A stretch of DNA of 18,987 bases, taken from an uncultured Acetatifactor sp. (GTDB taxonomy: Bacteria > Bacillota > Clostridia > Lachnospirales > Lachnospiraceae). The notes beneath the pieces are model-generated. The model searched no databases and was not told the origin of the DNA. It was given only the letters and a program-made list of their open reading frames with translations. The position numbers and the translations under genes were made by a program. The stretch lies in assembly GCA_934436245.1 (NCBI GenBank), contig CAKSAM010000041.1, positions 1 through 18,987 on the forward strand. The letters are read 5' to 3'. How positions within the stretch are numbered: the first letter of the stretch is position 1; every line of letters begins with the position of its first letter. Of the stretch, positions 7,079 through 14,301 are shown in pieces.

Positions 7079-8584
7079 TTAAACGAACTCCTTTCTTATG
7101 AATTGTACCTTTAAAATACGCTTTGTATTCTCTGTAACTTTATAATATTCGCTGATACGGTATCCCACGACCCACAGTATATGATCTTCTTCTGCCAGAA
7201 TCGGTAGTCTGTCTCGCTCTGTTCGTGGAATTTTCTGATCGACCAGAAAACTCTTTAATGCTTTGTGGAGCATGCCGCCTCTGCCGTCAGAAATGGTCAG
7301 ATAGTCACCTGTCTGCCTGGTCCGCACCACCGGACATTTTTTTATTTTATCATAATCGAACCATTTCGTATACTGATTTGTGGGAACTTCTTGGTTTTTT
7401 TCGAAGGCACCGGACAGCTCAAATACGTTGTATTCCAGTGTTCCCTCATCCAGCTCCAATATTCCCTTCTGCCCCAGGCGCAGTTCCGGATCCAGTTTTC
7501 GCTCTGTCTGCACGGTTCTGTTTTCCGGCGTACCGATACCGGTCTCCTCTCTGTTCCCGATCGTCAACAGTACTTCCTCATATTGCCGCCTGCCCCGGAT
7601 TCCAAACGGAAGGCAGATCTGCCGGTTACCCTCTCTGGTGAACAATGTAAGGAGATCCTCAATATGCTGGCCGGTAATATCTTTCTGACCGGGAGACAGC
7701 TTTTTTACCTCTTCATACAAAATACGCTTGCGGATCACCGGATGCAGGGTCAGGAAAGTCTCTACCGTAATATGCACGGTGCCAGACCGGCTCTCGGATG
7801 TGGATGCTGTTTCCTCATGCAGGCTGCCGCTCGTCCGCACACAACGCTCCGCCGCTTCCGCTGTCTGCTGCGTTAGATAATCCTCTGTCTCGGCCAGCAG
7901 CTCCGCCGTCTGATTCATGTGTGCCACACAGCCTTTGACAATATTCTGCTCTACATAAGACAGAATATGATGCCTGATACGGTTTCTGGTATAATCGTCT
8001 CCGTCATTGGTGGCATCTATACAATATGGAATTTTCAGCTGCGTCAGAAAATCCTCTATTTCAGATCTCTCCAGACACAAAATGGGCCGTATGATCCGGT
8101 CTCTTACCGGCAGAATACTCGCCAGTCCCCGGATGCCGCTTCCCCGGAACAGATGAAACAGCTGTGTCTCGCTTCGGTCATTGCTGTTATGCGCCACTGC
8201 GATTTTCGTAGCGCCCCATTCCCCGGCTGTCTTATGAAAAGCCTCATATCTTGTGCGGCGTCCCGCCTCCTCCTCGGAGCTTTTTTCCCTGCGTGCTCTT
8301 TCCCGGACATCTGCCTGTGTCAGGAAAAAAGGAATCCCCCGTTCCGTGCAAATTGTTTCCACATACCGGGCATCCTCTCCGGCTTCCACACGAATTCCGT
8401 GATTTATATGCACTACTGCGATATCCAGAGGATTTTCTTTCTGCCATTCCAGCAGCAAAAATAAGAGGCAAACTGAGTCTGCCCCTCCGGAAACACCGAC
8501 TACTACCCGGTCACCATCCTGCAGCATACGATGCTCTTTGATATATGCAAATACTTTTTCCCTCGTATCCATCCATGTACTCAT
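7079..8584 (-). CDS. tilS: tRNA(Ile)-lysidine synthase TilS
   Basis: TilS puts lysine on C34 of the CAU-anticodon tRNA-Ile so that it reads AUA. The protein has 501 residues, slightly longer than typical. The ATP-binding P-loop SGGADS is at 32-37, within an N-terminal PP-loop domain that also contains HNSNDRSETQLFHLFRGSG. A Ser/Thr/Glu-rich stretch at about 246-272 looks like a flexible insertion before the middle helical domain. The C-terminal region (about 390-501) has the TilS substrate-binding pattern, including RTRQTGDY and LPILAEEDHILWVVGYRISE. A second ATG lies four codons into the frame; the upstream ATG is kept, with AGGAT about 11 nt before it. The gene starts 77 nt after spoIIE, where only a weak promoter-like sequence was seen. 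Confidence 0.96.
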   Translation of the reverse strand: MSTWMDTREKVFAYIKEHRMLQDGDRVVVGVSGGADSVCLLFLLLEWQKENPLDIAVVHINHGIRVEAGEDARYVETICTERGIPFFLTQADVRERARREKSSEEEAGRRTRYEAFHKTAGEWGATKIAVAHNSNDRSETQLFHLFRGSGIRGLASILPVRDRIIRPILCLERSEIEDFLTQLKIPYCIDATNDGDDYTRNRIRHHILSYVEQNIVKGCVAHMNQTAELLAETEDYLTQQTAEAAERCVRTSGSLHEETASTSESRSGTVHITVETFLTLHPVIRKRILYEEVKKLSPGQKDITGQHIEDLLTLFTREGNRQICLPFGIRGRRQYEEVLLTIGNREETGIGTPENRTVQTERKLDPELRLGQKGILELDEGTLEYNVFELSGAFEKNQEVPTNQYTKWFDYDKIKKCPVVRTRQTGDYLTISDGRGGMLHKALKSFLVDQKIPRTERDRLPILAEEDHILWVVGYRISEYYKVTENTKRILKVQFIRKEFV

Positions 8585-8661
8585 ATGTTTACTCTATCCT
8601 AATTATTTTTAAAAATCAAGATAACTATTCAGAACCTCTTAGAATCATTAAAACTGATATG

Positions 8662-9837
8662 TCATTTTTTCCAAAAACAAAGAACCAGTACTGTCATATC
8701 ATCCTGAATCCGGCCGCCGCCAGCACAAATGGCATAGGACAACATCTTTTCAGCTATCTCCTGAGGATTTTGCTCCTGTAACCCGGCCAGCATTTCTGCC
8801 ATGCGTTCCTCACCGTCCTCCAGCATATCCAGAACACCATCCGTCATCATTACCAGTGTGTCTCCGGGGTGCAATCGACATGACTGTCGTTCCACCGGGG
8901 CTTTTTGAAAAATTCCCAGTGGCAGCGTCTCTGCCCCGATACTTTCTACCCCACGGCTGTTTTTCCAGAAAGTAACCGCACCTCCCACTTTACAGATCTC
9001 ACACTCCCCGGTATACAGATCCAGGCTGCAGATATCTATGGTAGGATGATCCTCCTCTTCGTTTTGGGCATATAAGGCAGAATTCAGCAGGTTCACTGAC
9101 GCTTCACTGCCAAATCCGGCTTCCAGCATTTTTTCCATCAGATCCATGACTCTGCCGCTTCCTTTGACGGCATCTTCCCCGGATCCGGTTCCGTCAGACA
9201 GCAGCAAAATCAGTTTCCCGTTTTCCGATTCCAGGGTGGCATACTGATCCCCTGACACTTTTTCTCCTTCTTTTACCGCACGGCTCACTCCTGTAAGAGC
9301 TATATATTCCGGTTCTTCGATGAAAAGGAAACAATGCGCTTCCCGTTCTACCAGATAAGGACTCCCCGGGGAAACCTGCAGATTCTTCTGCAATAATACT
9401 GTTAACATATCGGCAACCTGCGATGCCTTGCACCTCATCTTATCTGTCCACAGCGTCATACTGATTCCCCTGATCCGTGCATCCCGTATGTAGCAAAGAT
9501 CCTTTGCAATAATCCGTTCCGCCCGAAGCGCCTGTATCAGATTCCTTTTCTTCTTCTCTTCCAATGGCTGATAGTCCAGTTCCTCACCGGCTACCCGTTC
9601 CATGAGCCTTGCCACTTCCTGTAAGTGATCTCCCATGATCTGCCTGCTTTGCTGAAATAAATATTTTTCCAGAATCCCTTGTCTGTCATTTCCCGTGATC
9701 TGTATCTCCTGTCGAAAACTTTTTCCCAGTTCATCAAAGCTCTCCGCATATCCCATCAGCTTCTGTCTGCACAACATTGTGACCTGTGCACACTGCTCTT
9801 TTTCCAGCTTCTCCTGCTCTCTCTTCCCTATGATCAT
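8662..9837 (-). CDS. spoIIE: SpoIIE-type PP2C phosphatase lacking the membrane domain
   Basis: SpoIIE is the phosphatase that dephosphorylates SpoIIAA to release SigF in the forespore and also acts at the polar septum. This protein has 391 residues, whereas B. subtilis SpoIIE has about 827. The ten-helix N-terminal membrane domain is absent: the protein starts directly in a soluble helical regulatory region (1-185) and continues into a PP2C domain. The metal-binding acidic residues are present: SGDQY (D197), SDGTGSG (D215), TDGVLD (D333) and QDDMTVL (D379/D380). The stop of divIC lies only 129 nt upstream and that gap holds a terminator and promoter, so no decayed membrane part is hidden there. 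An AAAGGGG ribosome site precedes ATG. Position between divIC and tilS supports the SpoIIE assignment over a generic PP2C. Confidence 0.88.
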   Translation of the reverse strand: MIIGKREQEKLEKEQCAQVTMLCRQKLMGYAESFDELGKSFRQEIQITGNDRQGILEKYLFQQSRQIMGDHLQEVARLMERVAGEELDYQPLEEKKKRNLIQALRAERIIAKDLCYIRDARIRGISMTLWTDKMRCKASQVADMLTVLLQKNLQVSPGSPYLVEREAHCFLFIEEPEYIALTGVSRAVKEGEKVSGDQYATLESENGKLILLLSDGTGSGEDAVKGSGRVMDLMEKMLEAGFGSEASVNLLNSALYAQNEEEDHPTIDICSLDLYTGECEICKVGGAVTFWKNSRGVESIGAETLPLGIFQKAPVERQSCRLHPGDTLVMMTDGVLDMLEDGEERMAEMLAGLQEQNPQEIAEKMLSYAICAGGGRIQDDMTVLVLCFWKK

Positions 9838-9862
9838 CCCTGATTCCCCTTTCTGTCCAACG

Positions 9863-9895
9863 ATTATAGGACAGACAGTTTTACCTTTTTGTCAA
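9863..9895 (-). promoter_or_regulatory. spoIIE promoter with 21-bp spacer and Spo0A-box-like sites
   Basis: On the minus strand a perfect -35 TTGACA (9890-9895) and a perfect -10 TATAAT (9863-9868) are 21 bp apart, too far for ordinary SigA promoters. Published B. subtilis spoIIE and spoIIG promoters have 21-22 bp spacing and need Spo0A. TGTCAAA (9890-9896, plus strand), overlapping the -35, and TGTCGCA (9922-9928, minus strand) each differ by one base from the Spo0A box TGTCGAA. A perfect inverted repeat CTGTCC/GGACAG (9853-9858 and 9869-9874) flanks the -10. The start near 9856 gives a leader of about 19 nt carrying AAAGGGG. Confidence 0.7.
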
Positions 9896-9927
9896 ATCGA
9901 GGGGAGCAAGGCTTCAATTTTTGCGAC

Positions 9928-9967
9928 AAAAAAAGCAGGTCAACTGTTCAGAATCAGTCTCCCTGCT
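9928..9967 (-). terminator. Intrinsic terminator after divIC
   Basis: The minus strand reads AGCAGG, an inner ACTG/CAGT pair, then CCTGCT followed by seven Ts. The stem begins within the divIC stop codon region. It separates the HU-yab-divIC unit from spoIIE, so spoIIE depends on its own promoter. Confidence 0.82.
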
Positions 9968-10275
9968 TAATCGTCTTCCTTAAAAAGAATCTCACCTTCA
10001 TACACAAGTCCCAGCTTATCCTTCGCCACTTCCTCCACATAAGCCTTGGTCTGCGTATATTTACGATATTCCTCGATCTTCTCCGCTCTGACATTCTCCG
10101 CTTCAATCTGCGTGGTCAGGCTTGCGATCTGCGTATCGTATCCTTCAATCTTCTGTTGTAATTCCACGCTCCGTACCGCAACTACCACCATGATCATTAA
10201 TACGACCAGGCTCACCAGAAACATACTGAAACGATTCTGGTGTCTCTTGCGGTAAGGTGTCTTTCTTCTTGCCAT
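9967..10275 (-). CDS. divIC: Septum formation initiator DivIC/FtsB-like
   Basis: This 102-residue bitopic division protein belongs to the DivIC/FtsB family, which forms the FtsL-DivIC-DivIB complex that activates septal peptidoglycan synthesis. It has a basic cytoplasmic N terminus (RRKTPYRKRH), one membrane helix (about 17-35), an extracytoplasmic coiled coil (about 36-72), and the family tail motif AKDKLGLVYEGEILF (84-98). Length matches the family. A good AAGGAG ribosome site stands 8 nt before ATG. The first 131 nt of the gene overlap, in another frame, the 3' end of the yabQ reading frame. The gene order yabP-yabQ-divIC-spoIIE is the Firmicute standard. Confidence 0.95.
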   Translation of the reverse strand: MARRKTPYRKRHQNRFSMFLVSLVVLMIMVVVAVRSVELQQKIEGYDTQIASLTTQIEAENVRAEKIEEYRKYTQTKAYVEEVAKDKLGLVYEGEILFKEDD

Positions 10276-10678
10276 ACACGCATCTCCTTTTATAGAATAT
10301 TTTAAGCATTTTCCATAGACTCGTCAACTTCTTTTTTAACCACATTTCGGTTCTTTTTAATATTTTCCGAAGGGGATGAAGCAGCGTGTTTATGCAAAGT
10401 GCTGTATACTTTACGAAAAACGGACTGACTGCCTTGTGATAGAGATACATTCCGGTCAATGCCCCCATCACTGCAAACCATCGCAGGTTGCCATTGCTTT
10501 CATGAAACATCAGCAAAAAAACTTTCCCGGCACAATAGATCCAGAATGCCAGATCCTCCAGAGATACCATTCCGGTGCTGTGGGCAAACACTCTTCGCAG
10601 GATCCGCAGTATATCATACAGAAAAGTGATCCACAGCCCCAGCAGAAAGGAATGTGCCAGAAAAACATTCTCACTCAT
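10145..10678 (-). CDS. yabQ: Spore cortex protein YabQ, frame running into divIC
   Basis: YabQ is a mother-cell membrane protein needed for cortex formation during sporulation. The first 134 residues look like the family: hydrophobic segments at about 8-22, 43-58 and 66-83, then a basic amphipathic tail rich in Lys/Arg (102-133). The start overlaps the yabP stop (TAATG), implying translational coupling. The frame does not stop before divIC: residues 135-177 are encoded by the first 131 nt of divIC in another phase and have the look of out-of-frame sequence (Gly/Thr/Glu-rich, no structure). Either the true end has been lost by a frameshift, or a longer product is made. The functional assignment rests on the N-terminal pattern and gene order. 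Confidence 0.85.
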   Translation of the reverse strand: MSENVFLAHSFLLGLWITFLYDILRILRRVFAHSTGMVSLEDLAFWIYCAGKVFLLMFHESNGNLRWFAVMGALTGMYLYHKAVSPFFVKYTALCINTLLHPLRKILKRTEMWLKKKLTSLWKMLKIFYKRRCVYGKKKDTLPQETPESFQYVSGEPGRINDHGGSCGTERGITTED

Positions 10679-10965
10679 TAACGGAACAGCCTGCCCAGAA
10701 AGGATTCCTGTTTTTCCCCGGATACTGCGGTATCCGAATACACAAAGCTATCGATCCGTCCGTCAATATCCACTTCTCCCTTGTCTAAGGTCAGCCTGTT
10801 TACGTGCAGCTCGTTTCCACGGATCATAAGCATTCCCTGCTCTGTCTCTAACAGAATCTCCCGTAAATCAAAGGAAAGCACATCATTGACACCATTTACC
10901 GTGCAGGTACGTCTGTTGGTCATGATCACCTTGTGCATACGTCCTGTCGCATTCAAATCCTCCAT
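10678..10965 (-). CDS. yabP: Sporulation protein YabP
   Basis: This protein of about 95 residues belongs to the YabP/YqfC family of mother-cell sporulation proteins, which localise around the forespore and act in cortex assembly. The conserved pattern is clear: TNRRTCTVNGVNDVLSFD, ILLETEQGMLMIRGNELHV and GEVDIDGRIDSFVYSD. The frame extends to a GTG/ATG pair at 10986/10983, but the ATG at 10965 is preferred. It is preceded by GGGAGG and begins MEDLNATG, which gives the usual length. The stop overlaps the yabQ start. A possible SigE promoter lies about 60 nt upstream (11020-11048). Confidence 0.9.
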   Translation of the reverse strand: MEDLNATGRMHKVIMTNRRTCTVNGVNDVLSFDLREILLETEQGMLMIRGNELHVNRLTLDKGEVDIDGRIDSFVYSDTAVSGEKQESFLGRLFR

Positions 10966-11019
10966 TTCCCCATAGCCTCCCATCACAGCCGGTCTCTTAT
11001 GATACCGGACTTACAATCT

Positions 11020-11048
11020 ATTCTATGGTAGAAAATGGTATTTTATAC
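11020..11048 (-). promoter_or_regulatory. Possible SigE promoter of yabP-yabQ
   Basis: On the minus strand CATAGAAT (11020-11027) differs by one base from the SigE -10 pattern CATACAAT. A GTATAAA at 11042-11048 lies 14 bp upstream, sharing only the ATA core with the SigE -35. It sits directly after the yabO stop codon and before the sporulation genes yabP and yabQ, whose B. subtilis counterparts are SigE controlled. The weak -35 keeps this tentative. Confidence 0.4.
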
Positions 11049-11057
11049 ATAATGGGT

Positions 11058-11297
11058 CTATACATACCGGAAGAGTTCTTTGGCTTCTTCCTTTTTCACT
11101 GTTTCCTGAACGTCCAGTACTTCCACCTTTACTTCCTTATTGCCGAAAGATATCGTAATGATATCTCCTTCCTTTACATTGGCGGATGCCTTTGCAGGCT
11201 TATCATTGATCAGTACCCTGCCGCTGTCGCAGGCTTCATTGGCCACTGTGCGTCTCTTGATCAATCGGGATACCTTCAAATATTTATCTAATCTCAT
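11058..11297 (-). CDS. rqcP: S4-domain RNA-binding protein RqcP/YabO
   Basis: This small S4-domain protein (79 residues from the chosen start) is of the YabO/HslR family. B. subtilis RqcP (YabO) works with RqcH in ribosome-associated quality control, adding alanine tails to stalled chains on 50S subunits. The S4 motif is clear: MRLDKYLKVSRLIKRRT followed by ACDSGRVLINDKPAKAS. An upstream in-frame ATG at 11318 adds seven residues but lacks a ribosome site. The ATG at 11297 has GAGGG at 8 nt. The gene follows HU, with a terminator-like hairpin between them, and precedes yabP. Confidence 0.93.
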   Translation of the reverse strand: MRLDKYLKVSRLIKRRTVANEACDSGRVLINDKPAKASANVKEGDIITISFGNKEVKVEVLDVQETVKKEEAKELFRYV

Positions 11298-11317
11298 TTT
11301 TGTGCCCTCACATATCA

Positions 11318-11359
11318 TAAAAATGAAAGAGACCCGAAAGGTTGTCCTCTCGAGTCTCT
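11318..11359 (-). terminator. Probably leaky terminator between HU and rqcP
   Basis: The minus strand forms AGAGAC-T-CGA paired with TCG-G-GTCTCT (about 10 bp with one G-T pair), followed by an interrupted T tract (TTTCATTTTT). No good promoter is visible between it and rqcP. It probably lets part of the HU transcripts read into rqcP-yabP-yabQ-divIC, keeping HU much more abundant. Confidence 0.75.
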
Positions 11360-11375
11360 GAAAATTCAGCTTCTA

Positions 11376-11651
11376 TTAAGCGTTCAGCATATCCTTTAAT
11401 GCCTTACCAGCCTTGAATTTGGGAGCCTTGGAAGCAGCGATCTTCATAGGTGCGCCGCTCTGAGGATTTCTACCCTCTCTGGCTGCTCTGCTGGATACTT
11501 CGAAAGTACCGAAGCCAACTAACTGAACCTTACCATCTTTCTTTAACTCTTCAGCAACAACATCTGTGAAAGCCTTTAATGCCTTCTCTGCGTCTTTCTT
11601 GGAAAGACCAGCCTGATCAGCCATAGCTGCAACTAATTCTGTTTTGTTCAT
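11376..11651 (-). CDS. hup: DNA-binding protein HU
   Basis: This 91-residue histone-like protein is of exact family length. It starts MNKTELVAAMA, with the helical dimerisation part at 1-45, GFGTFEV (46-52), and the DNA-intercalating beta-arm containing RNPQSG (61-66) and ending in FKAGKALKDMLN. HU compacts the nucleoid as a dimer. It has its own strong promoter (11728-11756) and a near-perfect AGGAGGAG ribosome site, followed by a terminator 16 nt after its stop; all of this fits very high expression. Confidence 0.98.
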   Translation of the reverse strand: MNKTELVAAMADQAGLSKKDAEKALKAFTDVVAEELKKDGKVQLVGFGTFEVSSRAAREGRNPQSGAPMKIAASKAPKFKAGKALKDMLNA

Positions 11652-11727
11652 ATTGAACTCCTCCTATAATGAGTTTTCGTGATTATTTTTACGCTCGAAA
11701 ATAGTTCTTTTGAAACGTCTATACATA

Positions 11728-11756
11728 TATATATCTGTTTTTACCCCTTTTGTCAA
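11728..11756 (-). promoter_or_regulatory. Strong SigA promoter of HU
   Basis: On the minus strand a perfect TTGACA (11751-11756), a 17-bp spacer and TATATA (11728-11733) inside an alternating AT run form a near-consensus promoter. The leader is about 70 nt and carries AGGAGGAG (11658-11665) before the ATG. Confidence 0.85.
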
Positions 11757-11800
11757 GGTTTTTCCGCATATTTACGGCATTTCCCACATCCTCCCGGGAA

Positions 11801-13192
11801 TTAATTTGAAGCTGTGGAAGCAGTCACCAGATCCACAAAGGAATACGACACATCCTTCTGTTCCTCATCTACCTGAACCGTATAGCTTCTGGTCTCATAG
11901 CCGGATTTCCGCAGGGTAATGACATGGCTTCCGGATGTCTTTTTGAAGCTGCAGGGAGAGATTCCCACATAGTTTCCATCCAGATATACTTCCACATTTT
12001 CCGGTGCATCAATATGTACACGATAATAGGTTGTAGTAGTATCCGCCGTGGACGTGGATTCGGCAGTGGAAGATACGGTGGAACTGCTACTTTCCGTACT
12101 TTCTTCGCTGTCAGAATCTACTTTATCCAGCTGCACATCCACTCCGGCAGATTCCTGTCCCACCCTGAGATACTGCGTTAACGACTTATATCCATCGGCT
12201 TTTGCAATGATCTGATGAATACCGTATTCCAGAGAAACCGGCTGGGACGGATCCACCTGACTGCCATCAATATATAATTCCGCACCGGACGGACTCATGG
12301 AGAACAGAACCGTTCCATACTGTGCCTCGGCAACTTCCAGATCTCCAATATCCAATGCGGTTTCTTCATTCCGGTTGATCACAACATTTTTCGTTCCACC
12401 GCCGCCATTATAACTGATATCCACCTGATAGCTGCCTTCCGGCACAGTCACCAGCATGTCCTCCGTAATCCGCACAATCTGGGTCTGTCCGATCTCCAGC
12501 CAGCCTCCGATGAAATTCTCATCATTGACCAGCCGCAGATATCCATGACCCTTTTCCACCGTCACGCTGAGTACCGTACTGTCAATTCCGTGAAACGTCA
12601 GCACATCCGTGGGATTCAGATCCATTTTCTCAATGCTGTGTCCCTGGGAAAAATACTGGGTATCCTTTGACAGCTGAAAGACTTCCCCACCGATGGCTAC
12701 CTCATTCCGGACAGTATTCATCTCATACCGCTCCACAGCATCATACTGCCATGCCGTCTGTGCCAGCTGCATGGAAGTCAGGTGCTTCTGACTTTTCAGA
12801 AAGGTCACATCTACGATATCCCCTGCCTGGAACTGATCAAATGACATTGCTTTGCCATATTTATCCGCAAAATGAGTGGTTCCATCCATTGATAAGGTAT
12901 ATCGTTTTCCAAGATCCAGATTCAGGAAGGTGACACTTTTGTCAATGTTCTGAATATCCACCACTACGGCAGTATCTGCAGAGTCAAAGCTGTCCGGACC
13001 GGTTACAACAAATCCTGTATCCACCCTCTCTGTCTGCGCTGTTGCCGCAGGTGTTGCTGTGACCTGTGCTTCTGTAACCGCCCCGGAGGACGCTGTCTGC
13101 CCACAGCCAGCAAATGACATTGCTGTCACAAGCAAAAGACTTACCACTGTCTGTTTCGTTTTCGAATACTTTTTGTCTCCGAGTTTTCTCAA
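11801..13192 (-). CDS. PEGA-domain lipoprotein of unknown function
   Basis: This 463-residue protein begins with a lipoprotein signal peptide (hydrophobic 15-28, lipobox SFAGC, lipidated C30), so it is exported and anchored outside the membrane. A Thr/Ala-rich linker is followed by a beta-rich region (about 60-240) that I do not recognise. A possible degenerate PEGA-like unit follows at 246-287. Two clear PEGA-type repeats are at 292-355 (around AELYIDGSQV and ADGYKS) and 390-453 (around VEVYLDGNYVGISP and KSGYET). A Ser/Thr/Glu-rich spacer (358-388) separates them. PEGA domains are found in surface proteins and are thought to bind cell wall or other proteins. The start is a TTG with AAAGGAG 11 nt before it. 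It follows the CotS-like gene by 31 nt. Confidence 0.85.
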   Translation of the reverse strand: MRKLGDKKYSKTKQTVVSLLLVTAMSFAGCGQTASSGAVTEAQVTATPAATAQTERVDTGFVVTGPDSFDSADTAVVVDIQNIDKSVTFLNLDLGKRYTLSMDGTTHFADKYGKAMSFDQFQAGDIVDVTFLKSQKHLTSMQLAQTAWQYDAVERYEMNTVRNEVAIGGEVFQLSKDTQYFSQGHSIEKMDLNPTDVLTFHGIDSTVLSVTVEKGHGYLRLVNDENFIGGWLEIGQTQIVRITEDMLVTVPEGSYQVDISYNGGGGTKNVVINRNEETALDIGDLEVAEAQYGTVLFSMSPSGAELYIDGSQVDPSQPVSLEYGIHQIIAKADGYKSLTQYLRVGQESAGVDVQLDKVDSDSEESTESSSSTVSSTAESTSTADTTTTYYRVHIDAPENVEVYLDGNYVGISPCSFKKTSGSHVITLRKSGYETRSYTVQVDEEQKDVSYSFVDLVTASTASN

Positions 13193-13223
13193 CGTTTTGT
13201 CTTCTCCTTTGTGTTGCCCGGTG

Positions 13224-14222
13224 TTATCTTTGCAACAGTTTCAGGAAATTTTTTCTGGCCGCTTCCTGTTCCATCAGGCGGTCCAGCTTCTCCTGATTCT
13301 TTTCCGGGATCCAGGCTTTTCCGGAATTATAATAAAAATTTACGATCTTCCACAATTTTTCGGGATAGGACAGGCGGTAGAACAGATCCTGCCGCTCATA
13401 GGGTTTCAACGGCCGGACACTTTCATAAGCCGCCAGCAGTACTCTTCCCCATTCGGCGTCCCATTCATTTTTTTCCAAAAGCTTTCGTAACAGCAGGTTC
13501 AGATCTCTCACCGGGCCGTCTGCCTGACATTTTTCGAAGTTTACCAGGAAAAAGCCTCTGTCCTGCCGCAGAATATTGTGATATTGATAATCTCCGTGGC
13601 AAAAACAGGGCAATGCTTTCTCCGCATTGTCTCCCGACGTCTCGATCTCTTTCCATTCCTCACACAGCTGTCTCGCTTCCTCTAAAAAAGGATCGATCAC
13701 CGCAGACAACCGGATCTCGAACCAGGTCTTCTGACTGCGCTGCTTTAAAAATCTGCGGGCACGTTTTAATTCTCTGTTATGCTTTTCATAATCCCGGCTG
13801 GGAAGATATCTTTCTATGGTCGGTGCCGGTGTTTCTTCCGAGTCCGGAAATACCGGCTGGAATTCCAGTTCCCCGTGGAGTCTCGCCATAAGGTGCATTG
13901 CTTCCAGGCATTCCTCCCTGTCACGGATATTACACTCCCTGCCTTCCTTCCAGGTCTTCAGAATATATCTGACTCCATCTCTGTCAGTCACTGACAAGGC
14001 TCCCTCTTTGGTGGGGATCAGGGTCTCTGCGGAGACATTTCCCGCCTCTGCCAGATGCTTAAGCACCTGCTCCTGCAGTCGCAGCTGTTCCTCTCTTCCC
14101 GTATATTCCTTGAAGATCAGACAGCCCTGCTGTGTATCACACAGAATAGCTCCCCTTCCCTTTCGGGTACGCAATACTTCTATCTCATACTGCTCCAGCA
14201 GTGCCACCGCTCTGTCATTCAC
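13224..14222 (-). CDS. CotS/CotI-like spore coat protein, kinase fold
   Basis: This 332-residue protein has the aminoglycoside-phosphotransferase-like kinase fold of the CotS/CotI/YutH spore-coat family. The N-lobe has GAILCDT and an LIFKEY Lys (K38), and the catalytic loop reads CHGDYQYHNIL with H209, D211 and N216. At the position of the DFG-type metal-binding Asp the sequence is LVNFEKC, so Asn (N228) replaces Asp; catalytic activity is doubtful. RDLNLLLRKLL (239-249) continues the family pattern. Function is expected in the spore coat, made in the mother cell. The start is a GTG behind a strong AGGAGGGG at 6 nt. A 41-nt hairpin lies between cca and this gene, and the PEGA lipoprotein gene follows. 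Confidence 0.82.
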   Translation of the reverse strand: MNDRAVALLEQYEIEVLRTRKGRGAILCDTQQGCLIFKEYTGREEQLRLQEQVLKHLAEAGNVSAETLIPTKEGALSVTDRDGVRYILKTWKEGRECNIRDREECLEAMHLMARLHGELEFQPVFPDSEETPAPTIERYLPSRDYEKHNRELKRARRFLKQRSQKTWFEIRLSAVIDPFLEEARQLCEEWKEIETSGDNAEKALPCFCHGDYQYHNILRQDRGFFLVNFEKCQADGPVRDLNLLLRKLLEKNEWDAEWGRVLLAAYESVRPLKPYERQDLFYRLSYPEKLWKIVNFYYNSGKAWIPEKNQEKLDRLMEQEAARKNFLKLLQR

Positions 14223-14236
14223 TTACAACCCCTCCT

Positions 14237-14277
14237 AAGATACGTCCTTAACCGTTTCCCGGTTCCTACGCTATCTT
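14237..14277 (-). promoter_or_regulatory. Inter-cistronic hairpin ahead of the CotS-like gene
   Basis: An imperfect 41-nt inverted repeat pairs AAGATA/TATCTT, CGT/ACG and AACCG/CGGTT around a 5-nt loop, with a one-base bulge and a small internal loop. No T tract follows, so it is not a usual terminator. It ends one base before the AGGAGGGG ribosome site (14229-14236) of the next gene, where it could influence mRNA cleavage or translation. Confidence 0.5.
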
Positions 14278-14301
14278 ATGAGGAAAGCTTAGAAAGTATG
14301 C

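Noticed and set aside
8590..8634. Possible tilS promoter (TTGATT, 17 bp, TAGAGT)
   Set aside because: The -10 is poor and overlaps the presumed ribosome site. Read-through from spoIIE is simpler.
11760..11800. Terminator between the PEGA lipoprotein and the HU promoter
   Set aside because: Only short 5-bp stems (TTCCC/GGGAA and CCGTA/TGCGG) are present and no T tract follows on the minus strand.
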